Assembly: GCA_012031955.1 (NCBI GenBank)
Contig: JAAURZ010000077.1
Location: forward strand, 1 to 8,605
Source: Bacteroidia bacterium
GTDB taxonomy: Bacteria > Bacteroidota > Bacteroidia > Cytophagales > Cyclobacteriaceae
Direction of reading: 5' to 3'
DNA: 8,605 bases
Both the position numbers and the translations under genes were made by a program. This document shows, one piece after another, positions 1 through 6,746 of this stretch (position 1 is its first letter; each line of letters starts with the position of its first letter). The notes beneath the pieces were generated by a model, which was not told the DNA's origin, searched no databases, and saw only the letters and a list, made by a program, of their open reading frames with translations.

Positions 1-35
1 GACGACGCTTCCCCTGCCTGGGTGGTGCAAGAGTA

Positions 36-63
36 GCATGCATGCATGCGTGCGGCGTGCATG
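36..63. repeat. Alternating purine-pyrimidine tract (GCAT repeats)
   Basis: Positions 36-54 alternate purine and pyrimidine without a break (GCATGCATGCATGCGTGCG), and after a single GG step the alternation resumes to 63. The core is three tandem GCAT units. Such tracts can adopt Z-DNA and are common in GC-rich eukaryotic non-coding DNA. No function can be assigned. Confidence 0.7.
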
Positions 64-515
64 ACCCCACGCTGCGCAAAAGCGATGGGACCAGCTGCTA
101 CTCCCCACACCCCACACAGCGCCCATTGGCGCACACGCATGATCATGTTATGAAGGGAGTGCACTTGCTGCCGTTGCATTGCAGCTGAGAGGACTCAACT
201 GCAGTGTACAGCAACTTCTTCACGCCACAGCGCAGTTCTACACAGAGCGTGCGGCCCCAGGATTCGTGGAAGCCTCTGTGAGGTGACCAGATGGTGATAG
301 GGTTAGTGTGGGGCCAACAGGTGCCACAGGCCCAGGCGTGCGTGCCATGTGTGCCAGCCGCGAGATGCTGTCGTTGCGCCTCAGGGACCACCGCACTGCG
401 CCAGTCAGCTTGCCCGCACGCAGGCCCCTGCAAACCACAGCGTTCACCATTCACTGGGGAGCTCATTTACTGTACGAAGCATATGGTGCAATACTTGGTC
501 GCTGCAGTAGGATAT

Positions 516-645
516 CATAAGCCTGGATAGCATAAGCCTGCTGCCAGCGGGACGTGAGTGGTCCATGAAGTAATCCGCGCCATCAACATTTGGCAAGTGC
601 CAGTACATAGACATAAGCTGCGACAGACTGTGCGTACGTGAGTGG
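516..645. repeat. Two pairs of short direct repeats in non-coding DNA
   Basis: CATAAGCCTG occurs at 516-525 and 531-540, and ACGTGAGTGG at 552-561 and 636-645. Both pairs are exact 10-mers. They look like local slippage or low-complexity repeats; I see no element boundary, inverted repeat or target-site duplication. Confidence 0.5.
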
Positions 646-1245
646 TGTGCTGAACGCACAGAACTACGTCTGGACACATACGGTCTGCGCTGGCGTTTTC
701 ACTTCCATTCACACCCACATAGCATGGTGGGCATGCACAGGAGAAGCACACCCATGGTACAAGGGGATAGAAAAAGGCCACTCTTCACGGCTGTGCCCTG
801 TGGCCACCAGCTGGAGTGTGATATGCGCGGGCAGCACGGTCATGAGTGGCAGAGCCGCCTGCCCAATGGTTCGCCTGGAACGGCCCTTCCCAGCATCATA
901 GCTAACCTTGAAGTGCAGCATGCGACCGCGGATGTGCTCGGTGTAGGCATGCTTGCAGCTCATCTTGACTTCTCCCTGTAGTGGCATGCAGTACACCTCA
1001 GCGCCTGTCCTCCAGCGCACTTGGCATGCGTGTGGCAGGACTGTGTTCAATCTAGATGTGGCCACCGAAAGTGTGGAGATGTGCCACGCACGAGTCTACG
1101 CAGCTGTGTTTCCATGCACGCATGTCTGGAGCACAATTTCTGCAGTTTCAAGGTGTGTGGGCCGAAGGACCGCACTCGCCAGCCGACAGTACCGCCTATT
1201 CCCGCAGACAGAGCCTTCGCCTGGTGCTGGAAGTCGTCTCCTCGT

Positions 1246-1485
1246 GCCACGAATGCGGATGCCCGCATACGTCTCGAAACTCGCACCGCGGTCGGCCGTG
1301 TAGTTGGCCGCCGCTTCCAGCAAGCCGAGCATGCCGGCCTGAATCAGGTCCGCGACTTCCACCGAAGCGGGCAAGCGCCCGGCCAGGTGGTACGCGATCC
1401 TCTTCACCAGTTCCGCGTTGCCGATGACGAGCGCATCCGTGTTGCGCGCGGCGGAGCCGGTCTTGTAAGCGCGCACGCCGCTCAT
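1246..1485 (-). pseudogene. fliA: RNA polymerase sigma-28 factor FliA, N-terminal fragment
   Basis: Sigma factor for flagellar late-class promoters, of which only the first 80 codons are present. The start is the ATG at 1485-1483, which overlaps the flhG stop as ATGA. After a variable N-terminus comes sigma-70 region 2: NAELVKRIAYHLAGRLP, the VADLIQAGMLGLLEAA core-binding helix, then DRGASFETYAGIRIRG. FliA proteins normally continue with a GAMLDELR-type segment and reach about 240 residues. Here similarity stops abruptly after G80 (codon 1248-1246), and the frame runs on into unrelated Arg-rich residues. The break is a sequence junction, not a stop codon. Codon choice is GC-rich, unlike the Bacteroidota genes to the right. 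The flhG-fliA order is typical of beta- and gammaproteobacteria. Identity is secure; the intact gene is not in this window. Confidence 0.85.
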
Positions 1486-1862
1486 CGGACCACCTCCAGC
1501 CGGGCCTGGGGCTTGCGCACCAGCCGCTCCACGAAGAACTCGAGATTGCCCCGCGGGCAATCCGGCACAGGCCACTTATCGGCCTTGAGCGCCAGTTTCT
1601 TGAATGCCCGCGAGGCGGGAGATGACGGAAATGCGGCCGTCACGGGACGCTGTTCACGAATTGCCCGCTTCAGGTAAGGGTCTTCCGGGATTTCCCCTAC
1701 GTACTCCAGGGTGACATCCAGGAAGCGGTTGGCGACGCGCTCGAACTTCTTGAACAGAATGTCGCCCTCGCCCGGCGAGCGGGTCTGGTTGGCGACCACG
1801 AAGAACTTGTTCACGCCGTGATTGCGGCTCATGACTTTCGCGAGCGCGTAGGCGTCGGTCAT
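1482..1862 (-). pseudogene. flhG: Flagellar number regulator FlhG/FleN (MinD-like ATPase), C-terminal fragment
   Basis: FlhG (FleN) is a MinD/ParA-type ATPase that works with FlhF to limit flagellar number. Only about the last 126 residues are visible, from SMTDAYALAKVM to the TGA at 1484-1482. Recognisable family signatures are the TDAYAL.K helix, FFVVANQTRSPGEGDILFKK, FLDVTLEYVGEIPEDPYLKRAI (family pattern FLDV.L.Y.G..P.D.YL..A) and PSSPASRAFKKLA. The P-loop and switch residues lie in the missing N-terminal half. The expected residues just before this point (an EPTS-like motif) are replaced by LPYGLA from a different protein, so the left boundary of the gene is a junction near 1860. Its stop overlaps the fliA start by 4 bp, indicating translational coupling in the source genome. 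Confidence 0.8.
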
Positions 1863-1961
1863 CGATGCCAGGCCGTAGGGGAGTGTTTTCAGCGCATCTC
1901 GGCTAATCAGAATGAGGCAGAAGACGAAGTCGGACCAGGCCAGCAAAAAGCCAAAGATGGC
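1863..1961 (-). pseudogene. Sugar ABC-transporter permease (MalG/UgpE-like), about 33-codon fragment
   Basis: The minus-strand frame between the FtsX-like and FlhG portions reads AIFGFLLAWSDFVFCLILIS followed by RDALKTLPYGLAS. This matches the conserved C-terminal region of carbohydrate ABC permeases of the MalG/UgpE family: a membrane helix with a LAWN(D/E)F-type motif, a short loop, then the (K/R)TLP.GLAS motif. The two neighbouring proteins do not contain it. The fragment is in frame with both neighbours, so it is hidden inside one open frame of 233 codons. Its edges are uncertain by several codons, and nothing else of the transporter is present. The identification rests on motif recall from about 33 residues. 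Confidence 0.6.
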
Positions 1962-2281
1962 CACGGTGAGCACGCCATCCTCCGTATAGTGCAACTCAGT
2001 GGCCAGAGGCACATCGGAAAAATCATTCCTGAATGCTTCCATGAACGGGTATGGAACGGCCGAGCCATACTCCATACCATCCTCATTGCCGGCGTGCAGC
2101 ACCACGCGCTGGATGCGATCGTATGCCTGGTGAAACCGGTCGAAGCGCCACTCGTACATGATAATCAGAAAATGGTCAAACACGCTGTGATCCCGACACT
2201 CAAGCCCAGCACATTGAGCAAGGTGTGATTCCTGTTCTTGACGAAGTTGCGCAGGGTAATGAGCAGGTAGTTCTTAATCAT
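1962..2281 (-). pseudogene. FtsX-like ABC permease, N-terminal fragment with a frameshift
   Basis: From the ATG at 2281-2279 the frame reads MIKNYLLITLRNFVKNRNHT, then LLNVLGLSVGITACLTIF. This is the cytoplasmic N-terminus and first membrane helix of a Bacteroidota FtsX/MacB-type permease. A stop then appears, but one base more in the T run (AAAA at 2169-2172 on the plus strand) would give TIFLIIMYEWRFDRFHQAYD and YDRIQRVV, the usual start of the periplasmic MacB_PCD domain. The protein continues to about FSDVPLATELHYTEDGVLTV, where similarity ends at the junction near 1961. The other roughly 680 residues are missing. It lies downstream of the 2402-4772 permease on the same strand, consistent with a tandem array. 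The frameshift looks like a homopolymer error. Confidence 0.75.
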
Positions 2282-2400
2282 GTTAAATCAGGTTTACTCG
2301 TCGCATAATGCATATACCGGGTTGGCCGTAGGTTGATCACACTGTGCGTCCGGTTTTTCCAGAGCATGCGCAGATTAGCAGTGATATGGTTCTTCCACAT
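2278..2400 (-). pseudogene. Aborted N-terminus of another FtsX-like permease
   Basis: One base after the stop of the preceding permease, an ATG at 2400-2398 opens a 40-codon frame. It begins MWKNHITANLRMLWKNRTHS and continues VINL, the standard amphipathic start of Bacteroidota FtsX-type permeases (pattern M.KN......R...KN...S.IN). After about codon 24 (near 2329) similarity vanishes. The frame continues as RPTRYMHYATSKPDLT and stops at 2280-2278, overlapping the ATG of the next permease start. The first membrane helix and everything after it are missing. This is either a deletion or collapse between two tandem homologous permease genes, in the genome or in the assembly. Confidence 0.6.
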
Positions 2401-2401
2401 A

Positions 2402-4772
2402 TTATTCTTCTTTAAGTGATTCGACAGGATTGATCAACGCCGCCCGTACCGACTGGTAGATTACCGTAGTAATGGCAACCAAAAATACCAAGACCCCGCC
2501 CGCCGACAGTGTCCACACATTGAGCGTAGTGCGGAAAGCGAACCCGGAAAGCCAACTGCTCATCAGGTAATATGCCACTGGTATGGCCAAGACAAATGCA
2601 ACCACGATAATGCGCGAGAACTCGCGGCCGAGCAACATGACGATTTGCGCGGCTGTGGCACCCAGCACCTTGCGCACACTTATCTCCTTGCTCCTTTGCT
2701 CGGTCATGTATGCGGCAAGTCCAAGCAGGCCGAGGCATGCAATGAACAGTGCCAACACGGTAAATATTCCAAAGATGAGGCCCAGTCTGCTTTCCTCCCG
2801 GAACAGGCTCTTATATGATTCATCTACAAATGTGTAGCTGAACGGAACATCGGCCTGTTGCTGCTTCCATAAATTTTCTATCTGGCCGATTGCCTGGGTG
2901 TAATCGCCGTTGCCCAAACGTACCGCCATGAAGCGTTGATTCGGCTGCAGAAAAAACACAAGGGGTTTCACTGCCTCTTTCAATGATTCAAAATTGAAGT
3001 CACGCACGACGCCTACAATGGTGTAAGCCGTTGTGTCGAAGTAAACTTTTTTTCCGACACAGTTTTCGTTGAAGAGAAATTGAGCGGCGGTCTCGTTTAC
3101 AACAAGTGCCGAGGAGTCGGTCGGAAAAGCACGCGAAAAATTCCTTCCTTCGACTACCTCCATTCCCATGGTGGTGACATAGTCATAGTCGGCGCGCATG
3201 AAATTGACGAGCTTTTTATTTTCCCGATCTGTTTCTGTCGATAGCGACATCCCCTCGTAATCGTCAATGGGTCTTGAAGAAGCCGAGGCAAGACTTGTGA
3301 CCGCCGAAAGCTGCTGCACCTGATCCATGAATGCGGCCTGACGTGGCAGGCGGTTTGCATTGTCGACAATTACCACATGGTCTTTGTCGAAGCCAAGCTT
3401 GCGCTCGCGCATGTACGTTAATTGCCGCTGTACAACGAGCGTGGAGGTGATCAACACCATTGAAATCATGAACTGAAACAGCACCAACGCATTCCTCAGC
3501 CGACTCGCTTTAAAGCCTGAGCGTAGGTTTCCTTTCAGCACTTGTACCGGCCGGAACCTGGCAAGGTAGAACGCAGGGTAAGCGCCTGCGAGTAACCCAA
3601 TTACCATCGCAAAGAGCACAAGCATGGAACCGTAGGCAGGTGTTGCGAGCACTTCAAGCGTCAATTGTTTTCCGGTGATTGTGTTGAAGGGGTAGCGAAG
3701 TAGTTCGGCGATACCCAGCCCGATGAGAGTTGCCGTGAATACCATAATGAACGACTCCATCATAAACTGGCGCACCAATTGAACACGGTTCGATCCAAGG
3801 GCCTTTCGCACGCCTACCTCCTTGGCACGATTGGCAGATCGCGCGGTGGTGAGGTTAATAAAATTGACACACGCAAGTAATAGCACGATGGCCGCAACGC
3901 CACCAAATATCCAGAGGGTGGCTGCACTGCTAGTCGGTTCGAATTCGCCCATTAAGTTGGAGTACAGGTGTATGGATGTCAGCGCCTGCGCAAATGGCTG
4001 AATAAGTACGCCTTCGCTAGCATGATTTTTTCTATCGGGCATGTAGCTGTTCAGCAAGTCATCCACCTTGGCCATCATGCCGTCGATGGCAACGCCGGGC
4101 TGCAACAGCACATAAGTGCTAACGTTGATATTATTCCATTCTACATCGCGTCCAATGGGATGCGACTGCAATGGCATGAGTGCATTGAAATGGAAATGCG
4201 AATTGTCTGGCGCAGGTGCCACAATGCCCGATACAACAAATGGCTCCGCGTTAATGAGAATTGTACGGCCCACCACCTGGGCAGGCTCCGACGTGTCATA
4301 GTATTTAAGCGCAAGATCAGGCGTAACCACCACGCTATGCGGATCTTTAAGTACCGTGGCCGGATCGCCGGCAAGCAACTGAAAGTCGAACACATGAAAG
4401 AACTGCGGGTCGGCCAGCAACACCTGGTCTTCAGCGAATACCTTGTCTTCGTTTTTGAAGACACGCCCGTTTAAAAGCAGCAGCCTGACGGCTGTCTCCA
4501 CTTCGGGCAGATCGTTGGCAATTGCCGGCGCAAATGGGGGAAAAGTGTTGTTCAAGTCGCCCACGTTGCCGCCAATTTCAAGGTGGTTGGCAATCCGATA
4601 GATCCGATCAGCCTTGCTATGAAAGCGATCGAAGCCTCACTTCATGAGCGATGAACACAGCGATCAGCAATGCGACCGCAATGCCGATGGACAACCCGGC
4701 CAGGTTGATCAGCGAGAAAAAGCGCTCGTTTACGAAGTTCCTGAAGGCGACTTTGAAAAAGGCTTTTACCAT
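2402..4772 (-). CDS. FtsX/MacB-type ABC transporter permease (one frameshift)
   Basis: Membrane subunit of a MacB/FtsX-family (type VII) ABC system with no ATPase domain of its own. Starting at the ATG at 4772-4770, the frame reads MVKAFFKVAFRNFVNERFFS, then LINLAGLSIGIAVALLIAVFIAHEV (membrane helix 1). It shifts by one at an extra base (CC at 4635-4636 on the plus strand). Dropping that base restores SFDRFHSKADRIYRIANHLE and joins the long downstream frame, giving 789 residues, a normal length for this Bacteroidota family. In order there follow a periplasmic MacB_PCD region (about 43-280), a first FtsX core around 285-420 with VNFINLTTARSANRAKEVGVRKALG, a second periplasmic region, and a C-terminal FtsX core (EQRSKEISVRKVLGATAAQI) ending in INPVESLKEE. 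The paired E(V/I).VRKALG-type coupling motifs are diagnostic. It heads a tandem permease array and diverges from a two-component operon. Substrate is unknown; peptide export or mechanotransmission are the family's usual roles. Confidence 0.88.
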
Positions 4773-4821
4773 ACTTTTTTGATATCACTACAGCCAAAGG
4801 CCATACCAATAAGAGAAACTA

Positions 4822-4829
4822 CAAAATTA
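4822..4829 (-). promoter_or_regulatory. Candidate Bacteroidota -7 element for the permease array
   Basis: On the minus strand this reads TAATTTTG, matching the Bacteroidota -7 consensus TAnnTTTG, about 50 bases upstream of the permease ATG. I find no good -33 TTTG at the expected distance, so the promoter may be weak, activator-dependent or a chance match. Confidence 0.35.
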
Positions 4830-4845
4830 GCACAAAAACGAGGAT

Positions 4846-4861
4846 TTTAAGTTCGCTTAAA
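4846..4861. promoter_or_regulatory. Perfect 6-bp inverted repeat around TTCG in the divergent region
   Basis: TTTAAG (4846-4851), TTCG, CTTAAA (4856-4861) forms a perfect palindrome with a four-base centre. As RNA it would be a short UUCG-loop hairpin; as DNA it could be half of an operator. It lies upstream of both candidate -7 elements and has no T-run, so it does not look like a terminator. Confidence 0.4.
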
Positions 4862-4869
4862 TCGCACAC

Positions 4870-4910
4870 TGTATCACATTCGTTACACCATTATGTATGA
4901 ATATGATACA
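4870..4910. promoter_or_regulatory. Long inverted repeat, possible operator of the divergent genes
   Basis: TGTATCACATTC (4870-4881) and GAATATGATACA (4899-4910) are reverse complements at 11 of 12 positions with 17 bases between them. A second, overlapping palindrome has arms ATGTAT (4893-4898) and ATACAT (4906-4911). The arrangement resembles paired dimer sites for a transcription factor. It sits just upstream of the response regulator's candidate promoter and between the divergent genes. Binding by the Fis-type domain of the neighbouring regulator is inference. Confidence 0.5.
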
Positions 4911-4919
4911 TTAATTCAA

Positions 4920-4927
4920 TACATTTG
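4920..4927 (+). promoter_or_regulatory. Candidate Bacteroidota -7 element for the regulator operon
   Basis: TACATTTG matches TAnnTTTG and lies 26 bases before the ATG at 4954, leaving a short leader. The expected -33 region falls inside the 4893-4911 palindrome and has no TTTG, so transcription here may depend on a bound factor. No sigma-54 type TGGCAC/TTGC pair was found in the intergenic region. Confidence 0.4.
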
Positions 4928-4953
4928 ACTTCCATCGGGGCATTACAACGCTT

Positions 4954-6322
4954 ATGAGTCCGGCCAAAATACTGATAGTCGACGACGACCAGGACGTACT
5001 GGAGTCTGCGCGTATGTTTCTCAAGCAGGAGTTTGCCACGGTGGTGATCGAGGTCGATCCAGCACGCATCACTGCACACCTCGAGGCCAACGACTTCGAC
5101 ATGGTATTGCTTGACATGAATTTCAAACGAGGTGTGAACGACGGCGAAGAGGGTTTCTTTTGGCTGGAGAAAATTCTGGCCGTAAACCCCACCATTGTAG
5201 TGATTTTAATTACGGCATATGGTGAAATAGACCTTGCCGTGAAGGCGATGAAGAATGGCGCCACCGACTTCATACTTAAGCCCTGGAAAAATCAAAAACT
5301 GTTGGGTACAATTCTGGCCGCACTCCAATTGCGGCAGTCGCGTCGCGAGGTTGAAAAACTTAGAAACACACAAGAGAAGCTGTTCGATACTATCGGCAAA
5401 CAATACGCAGACTTCGTAGGCACTTCGCCATCCATCGCCCGGGTGCATGAACTAATCGACCGGGTGGCAGCCACCGATGCCGATGTGCTGATACTGGGCG
5501 AGAATGGAACCGGAAAGGAACTGGTGGCTCGCGACATCCATCGGAAGTCTGCACGTTCTAACAAAGTGTTTATCGCCGTTGACCTTGGCGCCATCACGGA
5601 AACATTATTTGAAAGCGAGCTCTTCGGCCACGTGAAGGGGTCATTTACCGATGCCAAACAAGATAAGCCGGGCAGATTTGAGTTGGCCGATGGAGGCACG
5701 ATCTTTCTTGATGAAATCGGCAACCTGTCGCTGCCATTGCAGTCGAAGCTACTTACCGTGATTCAACGCCGCGCGGTGCAACGTGTAGGATCCAACAAAC
5801 TGGTTCCCGTGAATTTCCGTCTCATCTGCGCCACCAACATGCCTCTGCACGAAATGGTATTTGACAAGCGCTTCAGGCAGGACCTGTTGTATCGCATCAA
5901 CACGGTGGAGATACGCGTGCCTTCTTTGCGCGAACGCATGGAAGACATCCCGGAGTTGTCGGCACATTTTCTTCAGATGTATGGCAGGAAATACAACCGG
6001 CCTGGAGTGAAGATTGCCAAAAACGTAATGACGCAAATGAAACGGTATCCTTGGCCCGGCAACATTCGCGAGCTGCAACATGCGATAGAACGCGCCATCA
6101 TTCTGAGTGAAGAACAGTTAAATTTCTTCAGAACGATTGCTGATCAGCACGACACAGCAAGACCAGGTATTATCGCAACGGCCGGTGACCCTGGACGACA
6201 TGGAGAAACAGTTTATCCAGCAGACCTTGCAGGAGCACGACGGCAATGTAAGCCACACGGCCAAAGCACTGGGTATGACAAGAACAGCGTTGTACCGCCG
6301 CATGCGGAAACATGGAATATAA
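4954..6322 (+). CDS. Sigma-54-dependent response regulator, NtrC family (one frameshift)
   Basis: Cytoplasmic activator that remodels sigma-54 RNA polymerase once phosphorylated. The receiver domain spans about 1-125, with acidic pocket D10/D11, phospho-acceptor D54 (VLLDMNF), T87 and K109 (ILKPW). The AAA+ domain spans about 152-385: Walker A GENGTGKE (182-189), a GAFTGA-loop variant GSFTDA (229-234), Walker B IFLDE, sensor I ICATN, arginine finger FRQDLLYR and sensor II in PGNIREL. After N390 (6121) the frame is broken by one extra base between about 6122 and 6137. The other frame continues to LDDMEKQFIQQTLQEHDGNV and a Fis-type helix-turn-helix, HTAKALGMTRTALYRRMRKH, stopping at TAA 6320-6322. 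Corrected length is about 455 residues, normal for the family. Uncorrected, the frame lacks the DNA-binding domain and fuses spuriously to the next gene. It is first in an operon with DUF1801 and kinase genes. Confidence covers identity; the frameshift is probably an error. Confidence 0.92.
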
Positions 6323-6333
6323 AGCCACCTCAA

Positions 6334-6720
6334 ATGATGCACCGCGACGCCATCGATCACTACTTTCTTTCGCAACCGGAGCCAAACAAAAGTTGTCTGC
6401 TTGCACTGCGTGACCTGGTTCTTGCGGCGCATAACGACATCACGCTCACCTGGAAATACCGAATGCCCGTATTCTGTTTTAATGGCAAGATGTTATGCTA
6501 CCTCTGGACAGATAAGAAAGATCATTCTCCGTATCTTGGCCTGGTAGACGGCGCGCAGATCAAACACCCGGCGTTGGAGCGTGGTAGCAGAGCACGCATG
6601 AGTATCATTCGCATCGACCCGACCGCCAACTTGCCGGTAAAAGAGATTCGCGCGCTCATGGCTCTTGCCCTTCTGTTGAGAACGAAAAAGGCGGTAAAGA
6701 AAAGGGGTACCCGAAAGTAG
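6334..6720 (+). CDS. DUF1801 domain protein
   Basis: Small soluble protein of 128 residues with no signal peptide or membrane helix. The DUF1801 (YdhG-like) signature is visible: an N-terminal helix around LLALRDLVLAAHNDITLTWK, then YRMPVFCFNGKMLCYLWTDK with the family's conserved Y..P.F...G....Y segment, followed by YLGLVDG and a C-terminal helix rich in Lys and Arg. Some members share a frataxin-like fold and have been called iron chaperones, but most have no known role and I do not assign one. Two ATGs occur in tandem (6334 and 6337); either could be used. It starts 11 bases after the regulator stop and ends 26 bases before the kinase, so it is probably co-transcribed with both. The frame is open upstream only because of the frameshift in the regulator, so a fusion protein is unlikely. 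Confidence 0.82.
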   Translation: MMHRDAIDHYFLSQPEPNKSCLLALRDLVLAAHNDITLTWKYRMPVFCFNGKMLCYLWTDKKDHSPYLGLVDGAQIKHPALERGSRARMSIIRIDPTANLPVKEIRALMALALLLRTKKAVKKRGTRK

Positions 6721-6746
6721 AGATATTCGACTAACCAGACAGGGAT

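Larger units (their letters stand above)
1..1239. other. Gene-less stretch of eukaryote-like (possibly green-algal) DNA
   Basis: No reading frame here resembles a known protein: all frames are broken by stops, and the longest are rich in Cys, His, Trp and Arg, as expected from chance translation of GC-rich DNA. The texture is of short GCATGC, GTGCC and CCACAC words, alternating purine-pyrimidine tracts, and two GTGAGT words (554-559 and 638-643) that match the eukaryotic 5' splice-site consensus. It differs sharply from the dense coding to the right. I infer intron, UTR or intergenic DNA of a GC-rich eukaryote such as a chlorophyte, but the taxonomy is a guess from composition. The minus-strand stretch around 850-1000 is the only part that looks mildly protein-like, and I cannot name it. 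Confidence 0.45.

Noticed and set aside
36..63. GCAT repeat as a CRISPR or transposon end
   Set aside because: The units are 4 bp in tandem with no spacers, and there is no matching inverted copy or transposase in the window.
143..1677. Many open frames of 70-218 codons on both strands at the left end
   Set aside because: They overlap one another in several frames, are rich in Cys, His, Trp and Arg, and show no family motifs. Those past 1246 are antisense to fliA or flhG.
1246..1961. Proteobacterial flagellar genes as a horizontal transfer into the Bacteroidota genome
   Set aside because: Both genes are cut mid-domain at sharp junctions with no mobile-element or integration signature, which fits assembly chimerism better than transfer.
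1249..2228. Plus-strand frames opposite the flhG and permease fragments
   Set aside because: They are antisense shadows: the minus strand carries recognisable protein motifs across the same bases.
3968..4474. A 168-codon plus-strand frame within the permease gene
   Set aside because: It is antisense to a clearly conserved periplasmic domain and has no recognisable motif of its own.
4562..4564. GTG at 4564-4562 as the start of the permease
   Set aside because: It would remove the first membrane helix. The region upstream encodes a standard N-terminus from the ATG at 4772 once one extra base is removed.
4954..6720. A 588-residue response regulator-DUF1801 fusion protein
   Set aside because: The open frame exists only because of a one-base shift near 6122-6137. 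The Fis-type DNA-binding domain continues in the other frame to a proper stop at 6322, after which DUF1801 has its own ATG.
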